DNA of 64,000 bases from Streptomyces sp. CB01635 (GTDB lineage Bacteria; Actinomycetota; Actinomycetes; Streptomycetales; Streptomycetaceae). Under the pieces are notes generated by a model. The model saw nothing but the letters and a program-made list of their open reading frames with translations. It did no database searches and was not told where the DNA came from. Shown here in pieces: positions 1 to 8,324 of the stretch. How positions within the stretch are numbered: position 1 is the first letter of the stretch; each line of letters opens with the position of its first letter. Both the position numbers and the translations under genes were made by a program. The stretch lies in assembly GCF_002803065.1 (NCBI RefSeq), contig NZ_NNBL01000012.1, forward strand, positions 62,001 through 126,000, read 5' to 3'.

Positions 1-730
1 GGGCTGGATAGTCGATGAGTTGGCCGCTGTGGAGACCCTCCGTGTACACCACGGGCGGCGCGTCCGGGAAAGTCATCACCCGGATCATGCCCATCATCAT
101 TGGGTGAGCGGCCGCAGTTTCCGGAAGGACCTGTAAAACGCTCTGCGTGGACCGGACCAAACGCACGATGTGCCCCAACTGCTCAGCCATCTCGCCCGGC
201 GGCAGCAGCGGGTTTCGGATCATCGACTCGCGAACGATTCCCCAGAACGTCGGGTGGTCTTCGCGCTCCCAGAGCTTCGCCCGCTTCATACGGGCGCCGA
301 CCTGCTTGTCGACGGTCTCTGGCCGCAGCCACGGCAGAGAGGTGTGCACGACGGCCGTGGCGTACTCCTCGGTCTGAAGCAACCCGGGCACGATCATCGG
401 CGCCCAGTCCTCGATGGTCTCCGCGTGCTGTTCCATCTCGGCGACGTCCGCGAAGTACTCCGCGTGCCCCGACTGCCGCGCCTTGCGTGCATCTTCACAA
501 CGCCGTTGGAAAAAGCCGTCGGTACCGAGCTTCTCGTCCACGTGCCTGGCCAGGTCCAGGGGCATACGGCGCTCGCCGCGCTCGATCTGGCTGAGGAACG
601 GAACCCCACGGAAGCTTCCTTCCGCCAGTTGTTCGAGGGTGAGCTCCGCCAGTTCCCTCTTGAAGCGCAACTCGGCGCCGTAGAAGGAGGGGACGTTCGC
701 CGACGCGTCGGGATCCTTGCGGGAGGACAC
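1..730 (-). CDS. XRE-family regulator with DUF5753 domain, 3' end outside window
   Basis: This is the N-terminal 243 codons of a helix-turn-helix transcriptional regulator of the Streptomyces XRE/DUF5753 (WhiJ-like) class. The helix-turn-helix lies at about residues 14-70 (FYGAELRFKRELAELTLEQL, then LSQIERGER). The DUF5753 hallmark VPGLLQTEEYA follows near residue 115. The start is GTG at 730: an in-frame TGA sits two codons upstream, so no longer start is possible. The gene runs off the left edge. Codon 199 is TTA (134-136), the rare leucine codon read by the bldA tRNA, so full translation is probably developmentally controlled. It diverges from the HATPase gene at 850, a pairing typical of Streptomyces developmental loci. 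The DNA target and any DUF397 partner are not visible. Confidence 0.85.
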   Translation of the reverse strand, partial: MSSRKDPDASANVPSFYGAELRFKRELAELTLEQLAEGSFRGVPFLSQIERGERRMPLDLARHVDEKLGTDGFFQRRCEDARKARQSGHAEYFADVAEMEQHAETIEDWAPMIVPGLLQTEEYATAVVHTSLPWLRPETVDKQVGARMKRAKLWEREDHPTFWGIVRESMIRNPLLPPGEMAEQLGHIVRLVRSTQSVLQVLPETAAAHPMMMGMIRVMTFPDAPPVVYTEGLHSGQLIDYPA

Positions 731-849
731 AACTCACCACCACCGTTTGCCAGTTGCTCTGCGTAACCCAAACCCCTTTCACGCTACGCCGCCCACCGCC
801 ACTGTGTGACTGATTCATCACGGAGTGCACTCGACGGGAAGGCGTACGC

Positions 850-1269
850 ATGCACCACCAAACCCCCACCGCTGCCGGCGCGGAGGTAGTGAGCCCGCCT
901 GAACTGGCCGTCGAGCTGCTCGCCGTTCCGAAGGCCGTGCCGGAGCTGCGCAGAACGGTGCGCGGGCACTTGGGTGCGGCCTGCTCCGAAGTGCAGCTCT
1001 GTGTGAGCGAGTTGCTGGGGAATGTGATCCGGCATGTGGGGGAGGGGACGCCGGTTCGGGTGCGGGTGGCGCGGTTGGAGGGTGCCGGGGTCCGGGTCGA
1101 GGTCACGGATCCCGACCCGCGCGTCCTCCCCGTGCTCCTGTGCGCGACGGGTGAGGACGAGTCGGGGCGGGGCCTCGTACTGCTGGACGCGGTGGCGCTC
1201 AGGTGGGGCGTGGAACAGGGCGCGGCGTCGAAGACGGTGTGGTGTGAGGTCGAAGCGGGGGAGGAGTAG
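850..1269 (+). CDS. Small HATPase (anti-sigma-factor-like ATP-binding protein)
   Basis: A 139-residue stand-alone GHKL ATPase of the RsbW/SpoIIAB-like type that is very abundant in Streptomyces. The N box is seen as CVSELLGNVIRHVG (about residues 50-63), and the glycine-rich part of the ATP lid as DESGRGLVLLDAV (about 103-115). Proteins of this class bind ATP and in some cases bind or phosphorylate regulators, but no partner sigma factor is encoded nearby. A GGGAAGG ribosome binding site lies about 9 bases before the ATG. It diverges from the XRE/DUF5753 regulator and overlaps the small downstream gene by one base (TAGTG), so the two are probably co-translated. Confidence 0.85.
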   Translation: MHHQTPTAAGAEVVSPPELAVELLAVPKAVPELRRTVRGHLGAACSEVQLCVSELLGNVIRHVGEGTPVRVRVARLEGAGVRVEVTDPDPRVLPVLLCATGEDESGRGLVLLDAVALRWGVEQGAASKTVWCEVEAGEE

Positions 1270-1508
1270 TGCTGCTCGCGCTGCTGGGGCGGGTGCTTGC
1301 GTGGCTGTTGCCGGGCGGGGGCACCCGGCGCCGGGCCGTCTCGGCGGCGAGGCCGGTGCCGGTCGCGCCGCCGCCCCCGCGCGCGCGGCCCCGTAGCCCG
1401 TACGCCCGTGAGGCGGCGGCGGACTACCGGGTCGACGTGTCCGACGAGCCGCTGACCCGCCCCTACTACCGCTACTACCGCCCGACGGAATCCATGTGCG
1501 CCGGTTGA
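1269..1508 (+). CDS. Small arginine/proline-rich hypothetical protein
   Basis: A 79-residue basic protein. Its GTG start overlaps the stop codon of the HATPase gene, which implies translational coupling. It has a short hydrophobic N-terminus (LLALLGRVLAWLLPGG), a proline/arginine-rich middle, the segment SPYAREAAADYRVD and a tyrosine-rich tail (RPYYRYYRP). Similar short proteins follow HATPase genes in other Streptomyces as far as I recall, but no function is known. Codon usage looks coding (strong GC3). The N-terminus might be a weak membrane anchor. Confidence 0.6.
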   Translation: MLLALLGRVLAWLLPGGGTRRRAVSAARPVPVAPPPPRARPRSPYAREAAADYRVDVSDEPLTRPYYRYYRPTESMCAG

Positions 1509-1531
1509 CCGGCTTGGGGAACACTGCCCGG

Positions 1532-2422
1532 ATGAGCGCCGAAGCCTCCCGGACACCGCAGGAACGGGCCCTTCGTCATGTCGCCTCCGTGGCGTCGGGC
1601 CCGCCGGTGGACTCGTCGCTGCGGGTGACGCTCAACTTCCACCCCGACCGCCTGCTGCACGGCAAGCCGATCCTGGACGCGCTGGCGGACGACGGCGTCT
1701 ACCGCTCGCAGTTCGTCACGGGGACGAGTAATGGTGGGCTGACCGCGTATCCCGGCGGAGACCGGTGGCGCTGGGAGAGCCGGATCTTCGACGCTTCGTA
1801 CGACGAGGCGCCTGCTCAAGATCGGCCGGTCTACGGGGCGTTGAACTTCCGTCGTAAGGCGATGGGTGGGGCGCCGCGGTTCGGCTCGGCCCACTTCCGG
1901 CTGACTGCCGAGGCCGTGGCGCGGACGACGTTCTGCTACCCGGACAGTTTCCTTGAGCCTTCGGACTTCGGTGTCGCCGATCGCATGGGGCTCATCGGCC
2001 TCGCCCTGGCCGACAGTAAGGACGACCTCGACGACTACATCGAGGCGCAGGTGCACGGGGCGGTGCGGCCGGACTGCCATGTGGAGGCGCTGGTTCTGGA
2101 CCCGTGCTACCGGGGAACGCCTGTCGAGGCGGCGGCGTTGCGCCTCGGCTGCCCGGTGGAGTGGCACGGCGGCTTCCGCCTCGGGGTCGAGGAACTCCGC
2201 CGTCACCCGGACTACCGAGGCCAGGAGTACGTCGACCTGGGCACGCGGATCGCCGTCGGCGGCGTACTCGATCCCGGCATCATCGGAGACGCGGCCCGTG
2301 CCGACCGCTATGACCCGCAGTCGGTCAAGAGGGTGTGGCACTACCTGGCGCGCTTCGGGGCGGGCACGACGACGGGGCCGAGCCGGGCGGGCTCACGGGC
2401 CGCCAGAATGCGGCCTGAGTGA
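1532..2422 (+). CDS. DUF3626 family protein
   Basis: A 296-residue protein of the DUF3626 family. Family-typical blocks are visible: a LNFHPDRL motif near residue 34, GTSNGGLTA near 68, then RPVYGALNFRR and GAPRFGSAHFRL around 102-128. The conserved histidines suggest a metal- or nucleotide-dependent enzyme, but no reaction is known to me. ATG 1532 is preferred because an upstream in-frame GTG (1496) would overlap the preceding small gene; a GGGGAA sits about 12 bases before the ATG. The gene converges on afsS and appears monocistronic. Confidence 0.75.
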   Translation: MSAEASRTPQERALRHVASVASGPPVDSSLRVTLNFHPDRLLHGKPILDALADDGVYRSQFVTGTSNGGLTAYPGGDRWRWESRIFDASYDEAPAQDRPVYGALNFRRKAMGGAPRFGSAHFRLTAEAVARTTFCYPDSFLEPSDFGVADRMGLIGLALADSKDDLDDYIEAQVHGAVRPDCHVEALVLDPCYRGTPVEAAALRLGCPVEWHGGFRLGVEELRRHPDYRGQEYVDLGTRIAVGGVLDPGIIGDAARADRYDPQSVKRVWHYLARFGAGTTTGPSRAGSRAARMRPE

Positions 2423-2502
2423 TCCACCGCGGCCGGACATGACTCGGCCGCGACGGCTCCCCCTCCGCGCCGCCGCGGCCGATCCCCGTCGGGAAGAAAG
2501 TC

Positions 2503-2673
2503 TCAGGCGTCCTTGGGCGGCGCCGGCATGGAGTTGTCCATCGTGGTGATGGTCTCGTCCTTGGGCGGCGCCGGCATGGAGTTGTCCATCGTGGTGATGG
2601 TCTCGTCCTTGGGCGGCGCCGGCATGGAGTTGTCCTGCGTCGTGAACTGCGGGTCCTTCTTCTTCTCGGTCAT
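2503..2673 (-). CDS. afsS: AfsS-like sigma-factor-like repeat peptide
   Basis: A 56-residue protein made of three copies of the motif T-x-x-D-N-S-M-P-A-P-P. The first is TTQDNSMPAPP near residues 11-21, and the other two sit in 16-residue units (KDETITTMDNSMPAPP). This matches AfsS of S. coelicolor, a 63-residue protein with three T-x-x-D-N-H-M-P-x-P repeats that stimulates antibiotic production and is transcribed under AfsR control. The identification is strengthened by its position directly downstream of, and on the same strand as, an afsR gene. ATG 2673 has a good AGAGGA site 9 bases upstream. A 218-bp gap with its own likely promoter separates it from afsR. How AfsS acts is not settled. 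Confidence 0.9.
   Translation of the reverse strand: MTEKKKDPQFTTQDNSMPAPPKDETITTMDNSMPAPPKDETITTMDNSMPAPPKDA
2513..2632 (-). repeat. 48-bp near-perfect tandem repeat inside afsS
   Basis: Two consecutive 48-bp units (2513-2560 and 2561-2608) are identical, followed by a half unit (2609-2632). Each encodes 16 residues. Identity extends through synonymous positions, which points to recent duplication or gene conversion rather than only protein-level selection. Confidence 0.9.
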
Positions 2674-2839
2674 GAGCTTCTGTCCTCTGCTGTTTCGACG
2701 AGTGAGGAACGCCCGCCCAGAAGCTCCCCCGAGGGCCGCTGGACGGGCGTTTCGGAGCCGCACACACTAGCTGGCTGGGCTCCTGGCCAGACCGTCTGCC
2801 CCCCGACGCGACGGTGTGACACGTATGAGAGTGCCGGGC

Positions 2840-2861
2840 AGCGATAAACGAATGCTGAACG
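2840..2861 (-). promoter_or_regulatory. Putative AfsR (SARP) operator and promoter of afsS
   Basis: Read on the minus strand, two imperfect 11-bp direct repeats (CGTTCAGCATT, CGTTTATCGCT) lie about 170 bases before the afsS start. SARP proteins bind direct repeats with an 11-bp period overlapping the -35 region, and AfsR is known to do so at afsS in S. coelicolor. A possible -10 (CATACG or TACGTG) lies about 15-17 bases downstream. The assignment rests on spacing and context only. Confidence 0.4.
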
Positions 2862-2867
2862 CCGGCA

Positions 2868-2883
2868 ACTGACCCATGTCAGT
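2868..2883. promoter_or_regulatory. Inverted repeat after afsR
   Basis: ACTGAC-CCAT-GTCAGT is a perfect 6-bp inverted repeat just after the afsR stop codon. It may be a weak terminator or a protein-binding site. No T-tract follows on the minus strand. Confidence 0.3.
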
Positions 2884-2891
2884 GCCGTCGT

Positions 2892-5891
2892 TCACGCTGC
2901 TGTGGCGGGCCTGAGCAAGTTGCGTGCCTCATCGGCTTCTGGGGCCCCGTTCTGTTCGTAGAGGCCGAGTGCCTCCTGCCAGCAGACCCTCGCCCGGTCT
3001 GCCTGCCCCAGGGAAGAGAGTGCCCGTCCCAGGAGTGTCAGGACATTGCCCCGCATTCGGTCACCACCAATACAACCCAGGGCGAGGGCTTGTTCGGCGT
3101 GCTGAGCTGCTTGTGGCGGGTGCTGGGCGGCGAGGTGTGCAGCGGCGATCCGGAAGTGGGTTGCCCCCTCCCAAAGACGCTGGCGATGCTCGGTAAAGAT
3201 GCCCAGAGCGTCGGAGAACTGGCCGAGAGCCTCGGCGTGACGGCCGGCGTGGGTGAGGGCCACGCCGAGGGCGTAGTGCCCACTGGCACGACGCATCGGC
3301 TTGCCCAGCTCGGCGTGTACTGCCAGTGAGTGCTGGGCGATCTCGACCGCCCTCGCGACGTCGCCCATACCGAGATAGGCGCGCGAGAGATTGGCCAGCG
3401 TGACGGCTTCGCCGAGTCTGTTGCTCGCCGCGCGGTGGCCCTCGATTGCCTGGTCGAAACAGGCCTTCCCGTCCGAGTACTGGTGCTGGTGCAGAGAGAC
3501 GAGGCCCCGGTCATTGGCCACCCAGCTGATCGCGGTCGTGTCTTCCGCGCTGGTTGCGTACTCCATGGCGAGTTGTGCCTGCTCCGCTGCCTGCTGGATA
3601 CGTCCAGAGACAAGGAGGACGTTGGTGAGTGTCGTCCGCGCCCTGCCCTCGGCGCGAGCGTCTCCCGCAGAGCGCGTGGCATCACACATCGCTCTGGCCG
3701 TCGTCTCGTACTGGTGGGAGTTGGCCCCCGACTCGGTCAGGTCTTTCGCCGCCCACAGCAGATCCACGGCCCGCCGCAACCGGTCCGTGCCCGCGGCCTG
3801 TCGCACGCAGGCAAGCAGAGCGGCAGCCTCGGTATAGAGCCAATCCAAAGCAGCGGCCCCTTCGGTGAACCGCAGCCCCGCGTACTGCGTCGCCTCCAAG
3901 TGATCCACCAGGCGATCCCCCGGCCGCTCTATGGCGTAAACCCTGGCCGCAGTAGCCAGATAAAAGTCCAGCAGCCGAGACATCGCCGCCTCCCGCTCCT
4001 CCGGCGGCAGTTCGTCCCGTTCCGCGCACGCACGCGCGTAGAGCCGGACCAGGTCGTGGTAGCGGTAGCGGCCGGGCGCTGCTGACTCGAGGAGGGACGT
4101 GTCCACCAACGACTCCAGGAGATCTTCCGTTGACTCCCCCGGGAGGTCCAGCACCGCCGCTGCCGCCGCCAGGGAGATGTCCGGGCCGTCCGCGAGCCCC
4201 AGCAACCGGAACGCTCGGGCCTGGGCCGGCTCCAACTGGCCGTAGCCCAGTTCGAACGTTGCCTTGACCGCCAGGTCGCCCGCCTGGAGTTCGTCCAGGC
4301 GGCGGCGCTCGTCGGCGAGTTTCGCCGCCAGGACCGAGACCGTCCATGTGCGGCGGGCCGCCAGGCGCGAGGCCGCGATGCGGATCGCCAAGGGGAGGAA
4401 GCCGCAGGCGGCGACCACGTCCAGGGCCGCCTCCCGTTCCGAGGCCACCCTCTCCGCGCCCACGATCTTCGTGAAGAGCTGGAGCGCCTCCTCCGGCGAC
4501 ATCACGTCCAGGTCCACGAGATGCGCGCCCACCAGGTCGACCATCCGCACCCGGCCCGTGATGAGCGCGGCGCAGCCCTCCGTGCCGGGGAGCAGGGGAC
4601 GGACCTGCGCGGCGTCGCGGGCGTTGTCCAGGAGGACCAGGACGCGGCGGCCGTCGAGCGTGGAGCGGTAGAGCGCGGAGCGCTCCTCCAGGGAGTCAGG
4701 GATCGCCGAGTCCGCCGTGCCGAGCGCGCGCAGGAACGAGCCGAGGACCGTCTCCGGCTCCGCCGCGCGCGAGCCCGCGCCCTGGAGGTCGACGTACAGC
4801 TGGCCGTCGGGGAACGAGGGGCGGGCGGCGTGGGCCACGTGGACGGCGAGCGTCGTCTTTCCCACGCCGCCGATGCCGGCCACCGCCGACACCGCCATGA
4901 CCTGGCCCTCCCCGTCGGGGGAGGAGGCCGAGGACAGGATGTCGCGCAGCTCGGTCACGAATGAGGCGCGGCCCGTGAAGTCCGGGACCGTTGCCGGGAG
5001 CTGGGCGGGCCGGAGGGGGGCCGCCGAAGGTTCCGCCGTCGGGGTGGAGGGTTCCGCGAGCGCCGGGTCGGCCTGGAGGATGCGCTGCTGGAGTTCGGCG
5101 AGGCCGGGGCGCGGGTCGACGCCGAGTTCGTCGGCGAGGAGGCGGCGCGTGTCGGCGTAGACGGCGAGGGCCTCGGCCTGGCGGCCGGAGCGGTAGAGGG
5201 CCAGCATGAGCAGTTCGCGCAGGCGCTCGCGCAGGGGGTGCGCCGCGGTGAGGGCGGTGAGTTCGGAGACCGCCTCCGCGTGGCAGCCCTGCTCCAGGTC
5301 CATGTCGAGGCGGGATTCGAGCAGGCCGAGGCGCCATTCCTCGAGGCGGGCGCGCTGGGTCTCGGCGTAGGGGCCGGGGATGTTGGCGAGAGGCTCGCCG
5401 TCCCACAGGGCCAGCGCCCGGCTGACCAGCTCGCGCGCCTTGCACAGGTCCCCGGCGCCCCGGGCCTTCTCGGCGTCGGAGCGCAGCGCCTCCGCCGCGG
5501 CCAGGTCGAGCGCGTCGCCGCTGACGGAGCGGATCGCGTAGCCGCCGGACTCGCTGACGAGGACGCCGGGGCCGAGGATCTTGCGCAGGCGGGAGGCGTA
5601 CGTGCGGACGGCCGCGAGGGCCTGCGACGGGGACTCGTCGCCCCACAGGGCGTCGATCAGCTCGGCGGCCGTCGCGGTGCGCCCCTCGCGCAGCAGGAGT
5701 GCCGCGAGCAGGGCGCGCTGCTGCGGGGAGCCCGTGGTCAGGAGCTCGTCGCCGCGCCAGGCGCGCACCGGGCCGAGCACACTGAAGCGCAGGCCCGCCG
5801 GGACCTCCGTGGCCGCGGGCAGCTCGGCGCTCCCGGTGCCCTCGGAGGTCCCGGCGCACCGCTGCTCCGGTACCCGCGGTACACCGTCCAT
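2892..5891 (-). CDS. afsR: AfsR-type SARP regulator (OmpR-like DNA-binding, BTAD, NB-ARC, TPR)
   Basis: A 999-residue global regulator of secondary metabolism, close in length to S. coelicolor AfsR (993). Domain order: winged-helix DNA-binding domain (about 30-110, with LRFSVLGPVRAWRG and PQQRALLAALLLREG), bacterial transcriptional activator domain (about 110-260), NB-ARC ATPase with Walker A GIGGVGKTT near residue 345 and Walker B RVLVLLDNARD near 420, then C-terminal TPR repeats (about 720-980). AfsR is phosphorylated by the kinase AfsK and activates afsS; afsS lies directly downstream. ATG 5891 is preferred over ATG 5909 because AGGGGG lies 6 bases before it. No afsK is present in the window. 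It diverges from the amidohydrolase at 6057. Confidence 0.9.
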   Translation of the reverse strand: MDGVPRVPEQRCAGTSEGTGSAELPAATEVPAGLRFSVLGPVRAWRGDELLTTGSPQQRALLAALLLREGRTATAAELIDALWGDESPSQALAAVRTYASRLRKILGPGVLVSESGGYAIRSVSGDALDLAAAEALRSDAEKARGAGDLCKARELVSRALALWDGEPLANIPGPYAETQRARLEEWRLGLLESRLDMDLEQGCHAEAVSELTALTAAHPLRERLRELLMLALYRSGRQAEALAVYADTRRLLADELGVDPRPGLAELQQRILQADPALAEPSTPTAEPSAAPLRPAQLPATVPDFTGRASFVTELRDILSSASSPDGEGQVMAVSAVAGIGGVGKTTLAVHVAHAARPSFPDGQLYVDLQGAGSRAAEPETVLGSFLRALGTADSAIPDSLEERSALYRSTLDGRRVLVLLDNARDAAQVRPLLPGTEGCAALITGRVRMVDLVGAHLVDLDVMSPEEALQLFTKIVGAERVASEREAALDVVAACGFLPLAIRIAASRLAARRTWTVSVLAAKLADERRRLDELQAGDLAVKATFELGYGQLEPAQARAFRLLGLADGPDISLAAAAAVLDLPGESTEDLLESLVDTSLLESAAPGRYRYHDLVRLYARACAERDELPPEEREAAMSRLLDFYLATAARVYAIERPGDRLVDHLEATQYAGLRFTEGAAALDWLYTEAAALLACVRQAAGTDRLRRAVDLLWAAKDLTESGANSHQYETTARAMCDATRSAGDARAEGRARTTLTNVLLVSGRIQQAAEQAQLAMEYATSAEDTTAISWVANDRGLVSLHQHQYSDGKACFDQAIEGHRAASNRLGEAVTLANLSRAYLGMGDVARAVEIAQHSLAVHAELGKPMRRASGHYALGVALTHAGRHAEALGQFSDALGIFTEHRQRLWEGATHFRIAAAHLAAQHPPQAAQHAEQALALGCIGGDRMRGNVLTLLGRALSSLGQADRARVCWQEALGLYEQNGAPEADEARNLLRPATAA

Positions 5892-6019
5892 CGCTGCCCC
5901 CTGCCGCATGCGTCAGATCCAAAGACGACGAGGCCAGTTTGCCTTGTTCATGGCGGATACGTCAGCCGCGCGAGACAGCCATCACAGACACCTCACCTCA
6001 TGTCCCCGCCGTCCAGAGA

Positions 6020-6036
6020 GCTGACGGGTCGTCAGA
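6020..6036. promoter_or_regulatory. Palindromic operator, copy 1 (CTGACG-GGT-CGTCAG)
   Basis: A perfect 6-bp inverted repeat with a 3-bp spacer, ending 20 bases before the ATG of the amidohydrolase. The same palindrome with 7-bp arms occurs at 9176 and 31738. The compact symmetry is typical of dimeric repressors such as TetR or GntR proteins; the cognate regulator is not identified. Confidence 0.65.
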
Positions 6037-6056
6037 TCGGCGCTACCGTGGTCGAC

Positions 6057-7325
6057 ATGGAGACCACGGAGACCAAGAAGGAGACCGGGGAGAGCCCGCG
6101 GGTCTTTCCCCGGATCATTTCGGTGGATGACCACACTGTGGAACCGCCCGGCGTCTGGCAGGACCGCCTCCCGGCCAAGTACCGGGACGAAGGCCCGCGC
6201 ATCGTGCGCGCGCCCCTGAAGGAAATGACGTTCCTGGGCGGCAAGTTCGCGCCCGTCATGGGCGCGCCCGGGGAGGAGGGGCCGATAGGTGACTGGTGGG
6301 TCTACGAAGACCTGCACCGGCCCCTCACCCGACTCGACACCGCCGTCGGATACGACCGCGACGAGATCAAGCTCGAGGTCATCACGTACGAGCAGATGCG
6401 CAAGGGCTCGTACGACGTGCCGGCCCGGCTCGCCGACATGGACGTCAACCACGTCCAGTCCGCGCTCTGTTTCCCCACCTTTCCGCGTTTTTGCGGGCAG
6501 ACGTTCACCGAGGCCAAGAACCGCGAGCTCGGGCTGCTCGGTGTGCGGGCGTACAACGACTGGATGGTGGAGGAGTGGTGCGGGCCGCAGGCGCAGGGGC
6601 GGCTGATACCGCTCACCCTCGTCCCGCTGTGGGACGCCGAGCTCGCCGCGGCGGAGGTGCGACGCAACGCCGCCCGGGGCGTGCGTGCCGTCGCCTTCTC
6701 CGAGATACCGCCCCACCTGGGACTGCCCTCCGTCCACACGGACGAGTGGGACCCCTTCCTGCGGGCCTGTGACGAGACCGGCACCGTCATCGCCATGCAC
6801 ATCGGGTCGTCCAGCAAGATGCCGTCGACCTCGGCCGACGCGCCGCCCGCCGTCGGCTCGACCATCACCTTCGCCAACTGCTGCTTCTCGATGGTCGACT
6901 GGCTCATGAGCGGCAAGTTCGAGCGCTTCCCGAACCTCAGGATCATGTATGCCGAGGGCCAGATCGGCTGGATCCCGTACATCCTGGAGCGCGCGGATGT
7001 GGTCTGGGAGGAGAATCGCGGCTGGGGCGGCGTCGCCGACAAGGTCCGCAAGCGGCCCTCCGAGTACTTCGCCGATCACGTATACGGCTGCTTCTTCGAC
7101 GACGCGTTCGGGCTCAGGAACCTCGACGCGATCGGTGTCGCGAACGTGCTCTACGAGACCGACTACCCGCATTCCGACTCCACCTGGCCGAAGTCCAAGG
7201 AGGTCGGCGAGGCGCAGATGGGGCACCTGGACACGGACGTCGTCGAGCGCATCGTGCGCGGCAACGCCATCGACCTGCTGGGGCTGACCGACGACGGGCT
7301 CTGGGCGGGGCAGGGTGGTGAGTGA
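6057..7325 (+). CDS. ACMSD-like amidohydrolase family protein
   Basis: A 422-residue TIM-barrel metal-dependent hydrolase or decarboxylase of the amidohydrolase_2 (ACMSD-like) superfamily. Residues about 18-30 (ISVDDHTVEPPGVW) form the first strand with the metal-binding DDH. HIGSSS near 245 and the C-terminal ETDYPHSDSTWPKS near 375 carry further probable ligands. The substrate is unknown; relatives decarboxylate or hydrolyse aromatic or cyclic acids. ATG 6057 follows the palindromic operator closely; the long open frame upstream is antisense to afsR and is not part of the protein. It is the first gene of a tight catabolic-looking cluster, and the next gene starts 4 bases after its stop. Confidence 0.85.
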   Translation: METTETKKETGESPRVFPRIISVDDHTVEPPGVWQDRLPAKYRDEGPRIVRAPLKEMTFLGGKFAPVMGAPGEEGPIGDWWVYEDLHRPLTRLDTAVGYDRDEIKLEVITYEQMRKGSYDVPARLADMDVNHVQSALCFPTFPRFCGQTFTEAKNRELGLLGVRAYNDWMVEEWCGPQAQGRLIPLTLVPLWDAELAAAEVRRNAARGVRAVAFSEIPPHLGLPSVHTDEWDPFLRACDETGTVIAMHIGSSSKMPSTSADAPPAVGSTITFANCCFSMVDWLMSGKFERFPNLRIMYAEGQIGWIPYILERADVVWEENRGWGGVADKVRKRPSEYFADHVYGCFFDDAFGLRNLDAIGVANVLYETDYPHSDSTWPKSKEVGEAQMGHLDTDVVERIVRGNAIDLLGLTDDGLWAGQGGE

Positions 7326-7329
7326 CCCC

Positions 7330-8271
7330 ATGACGTCCGGGACGTCGCACCTCGCCTACGGCATCCAGCTCCCCGTCCAGTCCCAGTCCACGATGTACGC
7401 CGAGGGCTGGGAGGCCGGGGCCGGCGCCGCCGACCTCGCCGAGATCGCCCGCACCGCCGACCGCACAGGCTTCGACTACATCGCCTGCTGCGACCACGTC
7501 GCCATCCCCCGCCGCCTCGCCGACGCGATGAGCACCGTCTGGTACGACCCGGTGGCCACGCTCGCCTACCTCGCGGGCATCACCGAGAACGTGCGCCTCA
7601 TGAGCCACGTCGCGATCGTCGGCCTGCGCCACCCGCTGGCCACCGCCAAGCAGTACGCCACCCTCGACCATCTCTCCGGGGGCCGCCTGATCCTCGGGGT
7701 CGGGGCAGGGCACGTACAGGAGGAGTTCGAGGCGCTCGGGGTCGACTTCGCGCGGCGCGGGGCCGTGCTCGACGAGGCCTTGGACGCACTGAAGGCGGCG
7801 CTCGGGCCCGAGGAGTATCCGTCGTTCAAGGGGGAGCGGTACGCGTTCGAGGGGCTCGGGCAGCGGCCGCGTCCCGCGCAGAGCCGCGTCCCCGTGTGGG
7901 TGGGCGGCTCCTCGGCTCCCGCTGTGCGCCGCGCCGCCGTGAAGGGGGACGGGTGGCTGCCGCAGGGGGACACGCGCGACCAACTCCCCGCACAGGTCGC
8001 GAAGTTGAAGCGGCTGCGGGAGGAGGCGGGCATCGAGGCTCCCGTCACCGTGGGAGCGATCGCCGAGCCCCTGTACGTGGGCGAGCCCGCCTGGCATGTC
8101 GGCCGACGCACCCTGTCCGGCGCCCCGCAGGCCCTCGCCGAGTCGCTGCGTGCGTACGGCGCGATGGGTGTGAACCAGATCCAGGTCCGGTTCCGCTCCC
8201 GGAGCCTGGGTGAACTCACCGACCAGATGGCGGCGTTCGGTGCCGACGTCGCTCCGCACCTGAACGACTGA
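7330..8271 (+). CDS. LLM-class (probably F420-dependent) oxidoreductase
   Basis: A 313-residue luciferase-like monooxygenase-fold TIM-barrel enzyme. Family blocks: FDYIACCDHVAIP (about 45-57), LMSHVAIVGLRHPLATAKQYATLDHLSGGR (about 94-123) and LILGVGAGH. Many actinobacterial members of this subfamily use coenzyme F420 for hydride transfer; this is inferred here from family and from fbiC in the same neighbourhood. ATG 7330 lies 4 bases after the amidohydrolase stop. Two upstream GTG codons (7315 and 7318) overlap that gene and are alternative starts. It probably acts with the amidohydrolase and the following SDR on one substrate. Confidence 0.85.
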   Translation: MTSGTSHLAYGIQLPVQSQSTMYAEGWEAGAGAADLAEIARTADRTGFDYIACCDHVAIPRRLADAMSTVWYDPVATLAYLAGITENVRLMSHVAIVGLRHPLATAKQYATLDHLSGGRLILGVGAGHVQEEFEALGVDFARRGAVLDEALDALKAALGPEEYPSFKGERYAFEGLGQRPRPAQSRVPVWVGGSSAPAVRRAAVKGDGWLPQGDTRDQLPAQVAKLKRLREEAGIEAPVTVGAIAEPLYVGEPAWHVGRRTLSGAPQALAESLRAYGAMGVNQIQVRFRSRSLGELTDQMAAFGADVAPHLND

Positions 8272-8324
8272 GCACCTGAACGACCAGGCAACGACCAGGC
8301 ACCTCACCGATTGGGAGTACCGGC

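Noticed and set aside
2513..2632. Possible CRISPR-like array
   Set aside because: The repeats are contiguous without spacers and encode the AfsS motif.
5238..6056. A 273-residue N-terminal extension of the amidohydrolase
   Set aside because: It is antisense to afsR, crosses the operator and has no domain; ATG 6057 gives the normal family length.
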